Below are positions 53,301 through 60,401 of a DNA stretch of 64,000 bases, in pieces. Under the pieces are notes generated by a model that saw only the letters and a program-made list of their open reading frames with translations, did not search any database and was not told where the DNA came from. Position 1 is the stretch's first letter; each line of letters opens with the position of its first letter. The stretch is from Mycobacterium arosiense ATCC BAA-1401 = DSM 45069. Its GTDB lineage: Bacteria > Actinomycetota > Actinomycetes > Mycobacteriales > Mycobacteriaceae. Where the stretch lies: assembly GCF_002086125.1 (NCBI RefSeq), contig NZ_MVHG01000003.1, forward strand, positions 1-64,000, read 5' to 3'. The translations under genes and the position numbers were made by a program.

Positions 53301-55398
53301 GGTGCCGCGCGCGGGCGATTACGTCCTGGCGCCCACCGAACGCGGCGCGATCGACAACCTGCGGCTCACCGAAGTGGACGTCGCACCCCCGGGCGAGGGC
53401 TATGTGCAGGTCCGGGTGGAGGCCGCGGGCCTCAACTTCCGTGATGTGCTCAACGTCCTCGGCCTCTACCCGGGCGACCCGGGGCCGATCGGCGGTGACT
53501 TCGCCGGCGTCGTCACCCAACTGGGCGCCGGCGTCACCGGACTCGAAGTCGGCCAGCGCGTTTACGGCTTTATGCAGGGGGCGTTCTCCAGCCGGTTCAA
53601 CGTGCCGGCCCAGCTGCTCGCGCCGATCCCCGACGGGGTAAGTGCGGTCGAGGCGGCCACCATTCCCGCCGCGGCGCTGACGGTTCGGCTCGCGTTCGAC
53701 TGGGCACAGCTGAAACCTGGCGAGCGCGTGCTCATCCACGCCGCCAGCGGTGGTGTCGGCCTGGCGGCGATCCAGATGGCCCAACAATGCGGTGCGACCG
53801 TCTTCGCCACCGCCAGCACCTTCAAGCGCGCGACGCTGCGCAAGATGGGTGTGGAGTACGTCTATGACTCGCGCACAACGGATTTCGCCGACCAGATTCT
53901 CGCCGACACCGACGGCGCCGGCGTCGACGTGGTACTCAACAGCCTGACCAGCGAGGGATTCCTCGAGGCGACCGTGCGGGCGACCGCCCACAACGGCCGC
54001 TTCGCCGAGATCGCCAAGCGCGACATTTGGACACCCGAGCAGATGGCGCAGGCCCGTCCCGACATCGCCTACGAGATCGTGGCGCTGGACACGGTGACGT
54101 TCTCCGAGCCGGAACGTATACGGGGCTTGCTGACCGAGGTGTCGCAAGGATTGGCCAACGGCGACTGGACACCGCTGCCGGCCGAGATCTACCCCCTGAC
54201 CGAGGCGCGGGCCGCGTTCCGCCGCATGCAGCAAGCGCGACACATCGGCAAGATCGTGGTGCAGATACCGAATCCGCTGCAGCCACGGGCGGATCGGAGC
54301 TACCTGATTACCGGCGGGCTGGGTGCCATCGGTCTGCACACGGCGTCGTATCTGGCCCAACTCGGTGCCGGTGACATCGTGTTGACCAGCCGGCGCGCGC
54401 CGGGTGCGGACGCGCAACGGTTGCTCGAGGAGATCACCGAGCGCTACAGGTGCCGCATCCACGTCTTCGCCGCCGACGCCGGCGACGAGTCCGAGGTTGC
54501 CGAGCTGCTGGCGCGCATCCGCGCTGAGCTGCCACCGCTGGCCGGTGTGGCACATCTGGCCGGCGTGCTCGACGATGCGCTGCTGTCCCAGCAGAGCCTG
54601 GAACGATTCCGGACAACGTTGGCGCCCAAGGCGTTCGGCGCGTGCCACCTGGACAGATTGACCCGGGACGACGAGCTGGACTTCTTCATCGTGTCCTCAT
54701 CGGTGTCGAGCCTGTTCGGTTCGCCCGGTCAGTCCAACTACGCGACCGCCAATGCGCTGCTCGACGGTCTGGTCGCGCAGCGAAGGGCGCAGGGCCTGCC
54801 CGCCACGGGCGTCAACTTCGGTCCCTGGGCCCAAGGTGGCATGGCCTCATCGCAGGCCGCGACCGCCAATATCAGTGCGCAGGGCCTGATCCCATTGGAA
54901 CCGTCGGCGGCGCTGGCCGCCCTCGCCGAGGTCGTCGCGAACGGAACCGGCCAGGCCACCGTGCTGAAGGCCAACTGGCAACGCGCCGCGAAGGTGCTGG
55001 GCAGTTCGCGTCCACCGATCCTCGACCTGGTGTTGCCCAGTGCCGCCGGAGAGGCGACCGGCGACAGCGAGTTGCTCAAGCAGCTCATGGAGATTCCCGT
55101 GCCGCAGCGCGCCGATTTCGTGACCGAATTCTTGCAGCGGGAGGTGCAGAACTTTCTGCGACTCGCGTCGCCGCCGGCGGCGAGCAGTCGGTTCCTGGAC
55201 CTGGGTACGGATTCGTTGATGGCGATCGAGCTCCGCAACCGGCTGCACAGTCAGTTCGGCGGCAAGTTCACCATCAACGCGACCGCGGTCTTCGACTATC
55301 CGACCATCGGGGGGCTCGCCGAATATCTCGTGGGTCAGCTCCCCGATGCGGACTCGGAGCCTGGTCAGCTGAAATCGGTTGCACCCGAGCGGCAATGA
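44374..55398 (+). CDS. pks: Bimodular type I polyketide synthase of the TPP locus
   Basis: A 3674-residue synthase. Module 1: KS (C182), AT (S640 in GHSVGQ), KR (NADPH loop TGGLGAVG near 1190, Y1333) and ACP (S1500); it has no DH or ER. Module 2: KS (C1736), AT (S2203), DH (H2503 in HVIYGTVVVP, D2672), ER (about 2985-3295), KR (near 3310, Y3456) and ACP (S3614). Both ATs carry HAFH, the malonyl type, so chains should be unbranched. There is no loading or thioesterase domain; the FAAL and PapA3 would serve start and release. TPP Pks is known to be needed for phleic acid synthesis. It is divergent from papA3. Confidence 0.95.
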   Translation: MASVEGEVAPGFAIIGYAARFPGAADADEFWDVLRHGRDAISEVPQDRWDVDEFFDPEPGAPGKVVTRRAGFVDDVTAFDAPFFGMSTREVRLMDPQHRILLETAWRAVEHSGTAPTDLANSNTGVFVGLATHDYLGMASDELTYPEIEAYLAIGTSNAAAAGRISYRLGLQGPAVAVDTACSSSLVAIHQACQALRLGECDLALAGGANVLLTPATMITFSSAHMLAPDGRCKTFDAAADGYVRGEGCGVIVIKRLADAIRDGDRIRAVIRGSAINQDGASGGLTVPNGVAQQRVIADALKRADVEARDVGYLEAHGTGTSLGDPIEAQAAGAVLGVGREPGRPLLMGSVKTNIGHLEAAAGIAGVIKVILALENELIPQHLHFQNPSPHIPWERLAVQVVDEATAWERNGQPRIAGISSFGFAGTNAHVIISEAPEQTEPVPPTPLPVEHPANRRFSVLPLSARTPAALAQLAADYRSWLGAHPEANLADVCFTAGAGRAHLEQRAALVVNSREAALELLGALADDRPAPGLFRGESHEPPKTAWLFTGQGSQYPGMARELFDTEAVFAETLNRCAAAIADLLERPLLDVVFDADGPDGEEALRQTSYAQPALFAVEMGLARLWQSWGFEPDVVLGHSVGQFAAACVAGVFSLEDGALLMAERSRLFGSLPSGGRMVAMFTAAERVERLTDEFPSLSVAAYNGANTVLSGPGADLERAVAAVSADGVRCDWLDTSHAFHSALLDPILDEFEAHAGRFDFRAPQRILIDNRTGAALGRSVKLDGAYWRRHARQPVEFAKSVRTLADLSCKVLLEIGPRPVLTASALGAWPDPATAPRAITSLRRNTADHRQITEAVADAYVLGHLPDFAAFGPAHARKLDLPTYPFERRQYWFRNDQRPDRRGDAGGPRTEAVRLLEDGRIEELATLLDGASGDHQTLQVLTRLAAQHNQQRTTRSIENDRYEIRWDALTAALPPADVGGGSRWVIVADGADAVQPLVDVLTAHNHRFEIVGLPVSDADEEQLAGLLRAAADDSTLRIVHAAALEAGTTPSMRSLLRMQHRILGGTRRLFRAAVAAELRSPVWVVTCGAQRVTDADSVAPHQSSLWGFSRAASLELPQIWGGLADLSVGTADEWSRLIDRIATADDSAIGEDQLALRDRVIYVPRLVRRTETPSGTSLQLRSDATYLVTGGLGAVGLEIAGHLAANGAGHLVLTGRRAPTDAVRGRIDALGEAHGCQIRVVAADVADAHDVARLLAGVQAELPPLAGIVHAAGEIGTTPLSALQDAEVDRVFAGKVWGAWHLSEAAADLKLDFFLSTSSIASVWGGFGQSAYGAANAFLDGLAWRLREQGIHGVSVNFGPWAAGMADAESRARLDQRGIRTLAPADALAGLSDVAAAASAQGAAHGVVARIDWARFLPLYQQAGRRAFLAELEREVPDAAPAVAPAGKTPLVDRLTDAPVQQRKKLLTDYLRAAVAEVTRVDAAEIREDAGFFDLGMDSLMAVELRRRIEHGVGRQVPATLAMDHPRLSDVADYLLGDVLELSDQESSRTRPQPAAAVTTPTDEPIAIVAVSCRFPGAPDPEAFWQVLSGGVDAIREVPEDRFDIDEFYDPDPDAAGKTYTRFGGFLDEIDGFDPEFFGISPREAVWIEPQQRLMLETVWEGLERAGYSPAALRGSRTGIFTGVAANEYAHLLSSESVDKIEPHFITGNALNAISGRVAFALGLEGPAMAIDTACSSALVAVHQACQALRSGDCDMALAGGVNVLLSPVTVVAASRARMLSPVGRCKTFDASADGYVRSEGCGILVLKRLSDAQREGDRICAVISSSAVNQDGASSGLTVPNGGAQQRLIRMALARAGLAGGDVDYLEAHGTGTPLGDPIEVQAAAAAYGGSRDADRPLLMGSVKTNIGHTESASGAAGLIKVVLSLQHGVLPPSLHFEQPSPHIPWDSLPVRVVDKAMPWQPNGRPRRAGVSSFGFTGTNAHVLVEEAPAPALSADPHPADAAATESASQAQTGQVRVLALSARSPEALVALAQRYEAWLAAHPAVDLAEVCLTAGTGRSHFEHRAALVVDSVEGAREALAELAENRLRPGVVRGEHTHRPMTAWLFTGQGSQYPGMARELFDTEPVFAETVTRCADAVRDIVPHPLLEVLFATDRETGGKAGERLRHTSFAQPALFAVEMGLARLWQSWGIEPDVVLGHSVGQYAAACVAGVFSLEDGARLMAERGRMFGSLADGGRMVAVFADTKQVEEVAAGFRRVSVGAYNGPNTVLSGPGEDLEQIVAKFGDEAIRCTWLQTSHAFHSELLDPVLDEFESFAARLQFAAPTMPLICNRTGAVLTGQTPLDAAYWRRHSRQPVQFAESVRTAAALGCSVLMEIGPQPVLTGAAVQVWPEHLTAPRAIVSLRKGVGDRRQIADALAAAYVGGHRPDFAALHGQRRRSIELPTYPFQRRRFWPKSSGIAVNGAGAPSSGILGSAKDLASGDSVYTSRLSVKSQPWLSDHVIYGTVVVPGATYAAMALAAVGTPARAKDVFFYEPIILPEKSSREVQLTLHPLQDGRAFTFQVHSRPYGERGAEWSLNAEGTVVAGVDDTDEPVIEADPIDEALERLNRMRPQELFETFADLELAWGPTWSGSLKSLWLGDGESVGDILVGAELAEQLGSEPMHPVLMDLCTGVAFPAFPALSAAEQGVNDLFLPLRYGQVMLREKMPRRFYCRARWRSSELNSETQVFDLDFVDRDGRRLGGIHEFTVKRAPREALLRGLGGDATRLLYTLGWHEVPAPPGEEAAEISGTWLIAGFDELAARVPGCIPFDRSADPESLGQVLTQAVERGLPFSGVVWRSKAPNGGEGDADPTTGAARLEAEIANLLSAVHAVQGGDVNLPAGLWIVTERAVATESGEPVDPVQAALWGLGRTTINEEPALRARLVDCDGSVEAVHALANLLATPVDEPELAVRQGKLLASRLLPWARSGHLTVPRAGDYVLAPTERGAIDNLRLTEVDVAPPGEGYVQVRVEAAGLNFRDVLNVLGLYPGDPGPIGGDFAGVVTQLGAGVTGLEVGQRVYGFMQGAFSSRFNVPAQLLAPIPDGVSAVEAATIPAAALTVRLAFDWAQLKPGERVLIHAASGGVGLAAIQMAQQCGATVFATASTFKRATLRKMGVEYVYDSRTTDFADQILADTDGAGVDVVLNSLTSEGFLEATVRATAHNGRFAEIAKRDIWTPEQMAQARPDIAYEIVALDTVTFSEPERIRGLLTEVSQGLANGDWTPLPAEIYPLTEARAAFRRMQQARHIGKIVVQIPNPLQPRADRSYLITGGLGAIGLHTASYLAQLGAGDIVLTSRRAPGADAQRLLEEITERYRCRIHVFAADAGDESEVAELLARIRAELPPLAGVAHLAGVLDDALLSQQSLERFRTTLAPKAFGACHLDRLTRDDELDFFIVSSSVSSLFGSPGQSNYATANALLDGLVAQRRAQGLPATGVNFGPWAQGGMASSQAATANISAQGLIPLEPSAALAALAEVVANGTGQATVLKANWQRAAKVLGSSRPPILDLVLPSAAGEATGDSELLKQLMEIPVPQRADFVTEFLQREVQNFLRLASPPAASSRFLDLGTDSLMAIELRNRLHSQFGGKFTINATAVFDYPTIGGLAEYLVGQLPDADSEPGQLKSVAPERQ

Positions 55399-55454
55399 CT
55401 TGAGGCGCTGATGTCGGATCCGGTGATGACCTTTCCCGGCAGCCCGGCCATGCG

Positions 55455-56561
55455 TCAGAGGCGGGCCAGGTCGTAGTCGCCGAGGTGGTCGATCAGGTTG
55501 TGCAGGTGCTCACCCGAGGTGCCCAGCGTGTGCTCGATCGCGGTGAGCCGGGCGGCGTAGTGGCTGACCGGGTACTCCGCGGTCACCCCGATGCCCCCGT
55601 GCATCTGGACCGACTCCTGCGCGATGTGCCGGCCCGAACGGCCGACCTGCAGCTTGGCGCGCGAGGCGATCAGCGGGTCGATGTTGCCGTCGGCGATCGA
55701 CATGGCCGCGTACAGGGTCATGCTGCGGGCCAATTCCAGCGAGACGTACATGTCGGCCGCGCGTTGCGTCAGCGCCTGGAACTTATTGAGCGTGACGCCG
55801 AACTGCTTGCGGGTCTTGAGGTAATCGGTGGTCAGGCGCAGCGATTCGTGCATCGCGCCCAGCGCTTCGGCGCACAACGCCGACTGGATGCGCACGATGG
55901 CGTCGCGGATGGCGCCCGATGCGTCGATTGCCTCGCCGAGCGGTTCGGCGGCAGTGGAGTCCAAATCGATCTGGGCGCCGCGCTGTCCGTCGAACGTCCG
56001 GTACGGGTGCCTGGTCACCGATGCCGCGTCGACCAGGAACAGACCGGTGCCACCCCTGGGCAAGGCGGCGCTGACCACCAAGGTGTCGGCGGCGTCCCCG
56101 GCCAGCACCGGGTTCTTCCGACCGCTCAAGGTCCACGAATCACCTTGCTGGGCAGCCTTGGTGCCCGCCTGCGCGGACGGATCGCGCTGCCCCGGCTCGA
56201 GGTGGGCGAACGCCAGCAGCCGTTGCCCGTTCGCGACCTCGTCGAGCAGCTGCTTCTGCTCGTCGGTGCCCAGCTCGGCGATCAAGGCGCCGGGACCCAG
56301 CGCGGCGTGCAGGATCGGTTCGGGGGCGAGCCGGCGCCCGACTTCGGTGAGCACCACCGCGATCTCGATCTGACCGGACTCGTCGGGATCGAAACCGAGG
56401 CCGAGGATTCCGGTGTCGGCGAGCTGGCTCCACACCTCGCGGCTCCAGCCGAGGTCGGAACCGATGATCTTGTTGCGGCTCTCGGGGTCGTAGGTGCGCG
56501 ACAGCAGGTCGCGGGTGGTGTCACGGAGCAGGGCTTGCTCGTCGCTCAGCTGAAAGTCCAT
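55455..56561 (-). CDS. Acyl-CoA dehydrogenase, probable non-catalytic subunit
   Basis: A 368-residue ACAD fold (MDFQLSDEQALLRDTTRDLL). At the place where the partner has its catalytic Glu, this protein has IVRIQSALCAE, so the base is missing, and no Glu occurs at the MCAD-type C-terminal position either. QMHGGIGVTAEYP is present. Such chains form heteromeric alpha2beta2 dehydrogenases with a catalytic partner, as in FadE26-FadE27. It follows the partner after 7 bp. The stop lies 56 bp from the convergent pks stop. Confidence 0.88.
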   Translation of the reverse strand: MDFQLSDEQALLRDTTRDLLSRTYDPESRNKIIGSDLGWSREVWSQLADTGILGLGFDPDESGQIEIAVVLTEVGRRLAPEPILHAALGPGALIAELGTDEQKQLLDEVANGQRLLAFAHLEPGQRDPSAQAGTKAAQQGDSWTLSGRKNPVLAGDAADTLVVSAALPRGGTGLFLVDAASVTRHPYRTFDGQRGAQIDLDSTAAEPLGEAIDASGAIRDAIVRIQSALCAEALGAMHESLRLTTDYLKTRKQFGVTLNKFQALTQRAADMYVSLELARSMTLYAAMSIADGNIDPLIASRAKLQVGRSGRHIAQESVQMHGGIGVTAEYPVSHYAARLTAIEHTLGTSGEHLHNLIDHLGDYDLARL

Positions 56562-56568
56562 GGCTGCC

Positions 56569-57729
56569 TCACAATCCCAGAATCGTCGACGCGATGATGT
56601 TGCGCTGCACCTCGCTGCTACCGCCGTAGATCGACGTCTTGCGGTAGTTGAGGTAGTGCGGGGCACTGTGTTGCGCCCAGTCCGGCGAGGCGATCTCTTC
56701 GCCGTTGGCCGGCAGCGCATCCGGCCCGGCCACCTCGACGAGCAGTTCGGTGGCCGCCTGTTGCAACTGGCTGCCGCGCAGCTTGAGCACCGACGACGCC
56801 GGGTTCGGCTGCCCGTCCGCAGAGTCGGTGACGACTCGCGACTGGGTGAGTTCCAGTGCCAGCAACTCGTTTTCCGCCTCGGCCAGCCGCGCCGCGAACA
56901 GCGGGTCGCCCAGCACTCCGGTGGCCTTGGCGTGTTTCTTCACCTCGGCGAGGCGCACCTTGGTCCGCCCCACCCCGGCGATGCCGGTGCGTTCGTTGCC
57001 CAGCAGGAATTTTGCGTACGTCCAGCCCTGATTCTCTTCTCCGACAAGCTGATTGGCGGGAACCCGGACGTCCTCAAAGAAGACCTCGTTGATCTCGTGG
57101 CCGCCGTCGATCGTCTTGATGGGTCGCAGGGTGATACCCGGCGTCTTCATGTCGAAGAGCAGGAAGGAGATGCCCGCCTGCCGCTTGGGCGCCTGCGGGT
57201 CGGTGCGGACCAGACAGAAGATCCAGTCCGCGTACTGGCCGAGGGTGGTCCAGGTCTTCTGACCGTTGACAATGTAGTCGTCGCCGTCACGCACCGCGGT
57301 GGTGCGCAGCGAGGCCAGGTCCGACCCCGCCTCGGGCTCGGAGAAGCCCTGGCACCACCAGATGTCGAGGCTGGCCGTCGGGGGCAGGAAGCGTTGTTTG
57401 ACTTCCTCCGAACCGAATTCGGCGATCACCGGGCCCACCATCTTGGTGTTGAAGTTCAGCGGCTCGGGGACGCACGCCAGCTGCATCTCGTCCGCCCAGA
57501 TCTGGTGCTGGGTCGGCGTCCAGTCCTTGCCGCCCCATTCCACCGGCCAGTTCGGCACCGCCAGGCCGTGCTCGTGCAAAATCTTGTGACTGGTGACGAT
57601 GTCGTCGCGGTTCACCTCGGCCGAGCCGCGGCGTACCCGCTCGCGCACCTCCTCGGGAATCTTGGTCGTGTAAATGGTGCGGAGTTCGTCGCGGAACGCG
57701 GCTTCCTCGGGCGTGAGCGCCAGTTGCAT
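56569..57729 (-). CDS. Acyl-CoA dehydrogenase, probable catalytic subunit
   Basis: A 386-residue ACAD that binds FAD and oxidises an acyl-CoA to the 2,3-enoyl form. Motifs are WWCQGFSEPEAGSDLASL (FAD and substrate), GQKTWTT and a probable catalytic base E246 in LLGNERTGIAG; the MCAD-type position is Gly (YGGSSEVQRN). The start at 57729 follows AGGAGG. Together with the next gene it would form an alpha2beta2 enzyme. The substrate is unknown: a sterol side chain, unusual fatty acid or polyketide-derived acid are all possible. Confidence 0.9.
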   Translation of the reverse strand: MQLALTPEEAAFRDELRTIYTTKIPEEVRERVRRGSAEVNRDDIVTSHKILHEHGLAVPNWPVEWGGKDWTPTQHQIWADEMQLACVPEPLNFNTKMVGPVIAEFGSEEVKQRFLPPTASLDIWWCQGFSEPEAGSDLASLRTTAVRDGDDYIVNGQKTWTTLGQYADWIFCLVRTDPQAPKRQAGISFLLFDMKTPGITLRPIKTIDGGHEINEVFFEDVRVPANQLVGEENQGWTYAKFLLGNERTGIAGVGRTKVRLAEVKKHAKATGVLGDPLFAARLAEAENELLALELTQSRVVTDSADGQPNPASSVLKLRGSQLQQAATELLVEVAGPDALPANGEEIASPDWAQHSAPHYLNYRKTSIYGGSSEVQRNIIASTILGL

Positions 57730-57919
57730 GGCAGCCTCCTGTCGTTTCTCCGGTGACCGTGACGACGCAGCGCCCAGAGCTGTTTTCTGGCGGTGCCGGT
57801 CATTCGCTCGACTTCCATCTTGACCCATCCCTCGCGAGCCCCGTGCACAGCCTCGGGTTGATCCACAGATCGCCGCTGAGCGGTGTCGCTGCGGCGGTCC
57901 GCGGACCTACCGTCGGCCC

Positions 57920-58789
57920 ATGCGAACAGAACTTCCGGCCGAGCGCCTGCACCGGCGGCTCAGCGCCGAACCGGAGACCGATGGCGCCGCCGATGCCGGG
58001 TGCGCCGGAGCGGGCTCGACGGAGGGCGCCCCTGACGACGACCAGAATTCGCTGCTGCCGCGCTGGCTTCCGGACGCGTCGCAGGACCGCGGCTGGGTGG
58101 CCAGGGTGCGCGCCGATCCCGGACGCGCCGGCGCCATCGGGTTGGCGATCGTGGCGGCGCTGGCGGTGCTGGTCACGGTGTTCACGTTGCTGCGCGACCG
58201 GCCGGCGCCGGTGACGTCGGCCAAGCTGCCACCGGTGGAGAAGGTGTCGACCGCCGGCCCCAGGTCGTCGGCCACCCCGGGTGCCGGGCAATCAGCGGGT
58301 GTCGACCGTCCGGTGGTGGTCAGCGTGGTCGGCTTGGTGCACACGCCGGGTTTGGTGACCCTGGCGCCGGGGGCACGCATCGCCGATGCGCTGCAGGCCG
58401 CCGGCGGCGCGGTGAACGGCGCCGACACCATCGGACTGAACATGGCCCGACCGCTCGGGGACGGCGAACAGATCGTCGTCGGGCTCGCTCCCGTTCCGGG
58501 CCAGCCGACGGCGCTGGGTAGTTCGGTGGCCAGCGCGACGACGCCGACCTCCAAGGCACCGCCGCCCGCGTCGGGATCGGTCAAGCCGAAGCCGGGCCAG
58601 GCGGTCGACCTGAACACCGCGACCGCTGCGGAACTCGACGCTTTGCCCGGCGTGGGACCGGTCACCGCCGCCGCCATCGTGGCGTGGCGGCAGGCCAACG
58701 GAAAGTTCACCAGCGTCGACCAACTCGCCGATGTCGAGGGCATCGGGCCGGCGCGGCTGGAGAAGTTGCGCGCGCTGGTCCGTGTCTGA
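57920..58789 (+). CDS. comEA: ComEA-like helix-hairpin-helix DNA-binding protein
   Basis: A 289-residue membrane-anchored protein: a cytoplasmic acidic and Arg-containing N-terminus, one membrane helix (about residues 73-92), a SLBB domain (VVVSVVGLVHTPGLVTLAPGARIADALQAAG) and a C-terminal helix-hairpin-helix DNA-binding domain (VDLNTATAAELDALPGVG). Homologous to the competence DNA receptor ComEA; natural competence in this genus is not well established. comEC follows after 5 bp. It marks the right conserved border of the accessory region. Confidence 0.9.
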   Translation: MRTELPAERLHRRLSAEPETDGAADAGCAGAGSTEGAPDDDQNSLLPRWLPDASQDRGWVARVRADPGRAGAIGLAIVAALAVLVTVFTLLRDRPAPVTSAKLPPVEKVSTAGPRSSATPGAGQSAGVDRPVVVSVVGLVHTPGLVTLAPGARIADALQAAGGAVNGADTIGLNMARPLGDGEQIVVGLAPVPGQPTALGSSVASATTPTSKAPPPASGSVKPKPGQAVDLNTATAAELDALPGVGPVTAAAIVAWRQANGKFTSVDQLADVEGIGPARLEKLRALVRV

Positions 58790-58794
58790 CCCCG

Positions 58795-60336
58795 GTGCTG
58801 CCTCCCGGGCCGGGTCGGTCGCCGTCGGGGCATGTCGATGTTCGCCTGGTGCCGGCCGCCCTGGCCTGCTGGGCGGTGACGGCCGGCGGGATCTGGTGGT
58901 CGGCCGGGCGGATCCTCGCCTGGTGCTGCGTCGCGGTGACGGTCGCGGCCGGTGCACTGGCATGGCGCGCGGCGCGTCGGCCCGGCCACATGGCGCGGCT
59001 CGGCGCGATGAGCGCCGGCCTGGCCGCCGTCGGTGTGGTGGGAGCGGGATACGGCTTCGCGATCGCGCTGCGCGCCGACGCGATCGGTCACCACCCGATC
59101 ACCGCGGCCTTCGGCACCAGCGCCCCGGTGACGGTCACGCCCACCGAGAGCCCGGTGTCGCTGGGCAGCAGCCGGTTGATGTTCCGGGCCAACCTGCAAC
59201 GCCTGCGCGCGGCCGAAATATCGGGCCGGGTCGTCGTTTTCGCGCGCGCTTCGGACTTCGCCGCCGTGACGGTGGGCCAGCCGGTGCGGTTCACCGCGCG
59301 GATAACTCGGCCGAGCCGCCGTGACCTGACCGTGGCGGTACTCAACGCGTCGGGCCCGCCGACCATGGGCACCGCGAGCGCGGTGCAGTCGGCCGCGCAC
59401 GGCGTGCGCAGCCGCTTTGCCGCCGCCGCCCGCGCCACGCTGCCCGGCGAGCAAGCGGCGATGCTGCCCGCGCTGGTGCTCGGTGACACCTCGGCGGTGC
59501 CGAGCGACACCAGCCGCGATTTTCGTGCGGCCGGCATGACGCACCTGATGGCCGTGTCGGGTGCCAATGTGACGATTGTGTGTGCGGCCGTGCTCTGCTC
59601 GGCCCGGTTGATCGGTCCCCGGGCGGCCGTCGTGCTTGCCGCGCTGGCGCTGGTCGCCTTTGTCATCGTCGTGCAGCCGACGGCTAGTGTGTTGCGGGCG
59701 GCGGTAATGGGCGCCATCGCACTGACGGGGATGCTGACTTCGCGTCGGCGGCAGGCCATTCCGGCCCTCGCCGCCAGCGTATTGGTGTTGCTGGCGGTCG
59801 CCCCCGCGCTGGCGGTCGACGTGGGGTTCGCTCTGTCGGTGCTCGCCACCGCCGCGCTGGTCGTCGTCGCGCCGGTCTGGTCGCGGCGCCTGGTGGCAAA
59901 GGGGTGGCCCAGGCCGCTGGCGGACGCGCTTGCCGTCGCGTGGGCCGCGCAGGTGGTGACCGCGCCGCTGGTTGCGGCGATCTCCGGGCGATTCAGCGTG
60001 GTTGCCGCGCTGGCGAACCTCGTGGTGGCCGGTGTGATCGCCCCCATCACGGTGCTGGGTACCGGGGCGGCCGCGCTCTGCGCAATGTGGCCGGCCGCCG
60101 CGCGGCTGCTGATCCGGTTCACCGGCCCGGAATTGTGGTGGGTGGACGGCGTGGCCCACTGCGCGGCAAACATGCCCGGCGCCACGGTGCCGGTCCCCGA
60201 GGGAACGCCCGGGACGGTGATCGTCGGCGGTGTGACGGCGCTGGCGGTGGTGCTGTGGCGGTGGCGACCGTTTCGGGTGGTGGCGGGGGTCGCGGCGCTG
60301 GCCGGGCTGGCGTGGGTGCTGTCCGCACTGGGGTAG
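58795..60336 (+). CDS. comEC: ComEC/Rec2-family membrane protein without metallo-hydrolase domain
   Basis: A 513-residue polytopic membrane protein with the competence core ([35 protein letters not shown]) in the centre and many membrane helices before and after it. The N-terminal OB-like region is periplasmic. The C-terminal metallo-beta-lactamase domain of classical ComEC is absent; length agrees with Rv2414c. The start is GTG 58795, 5 bp after comEA. A DNA uptake channel role is by homology only. Confidence 0.88.
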   Translation: MLPPGPGRSPSGHVDVRLVPAALACWAVTAGGIWWSAGRILAWCCVAVTVAAGALAWRAARRPGHMARLGAMSAGLAAVGVVGAGYGFAIALRADAIGHHPITAAFGTSAPVTVTPTESPVSLGSSRLMFRANLQRLRAAEISGRVVVFARASDFAAVTVGQPVRFTARITRPSRRDLTVAVLNASGPPTMGTASAVQSAAHGVRSRFAAAARATLPGEQAAMLPALVLGDTSAVPSDTSRDFRAAGMTHLMAVSGANVTIVCAAVLCSARLIGPRAAVVLAALALVAFVIVVQPTASVLRAAVMGAIALTGMLTSRRRQAIPALAASVLVLLAVAPALAVDVGFALSVLATAALVVVAPVWSRRLVAKGWPRPLADALAVAWAAQVVTAPLVAAISGRFSVVAALANLVVAGVIAPITVLGTGAAALCAMWPAAARLLIRFTGPELWWVDGVAHCAANMPGATVPVPEGTPGTVIVGGVTALAVVLWRWRPFRVVAGVAALAGLAWVLSALG

Positions 60337-60401
60337 GCGGCGGGCGCCGGCCTGTCGATCCCCGAGCGGCGCGGTCGGTGGGGCGTGACACCATCGTGGG
60401 G

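Noticed and set aside
57858..57867. DnaA-box-like TTGATCCACA upstream of comEA
   Set aside because: One extra base against TTGTCCACA, a single copy, and no origin features or dnaA/dnaN nearby.
31267..57919. Recent mobile island with integrase, IS or tRNA borders
   Set aside because: Base composition and codon use look like the flanks, and no transposase, integrase, tRNA or flanking direct repeat was seen.
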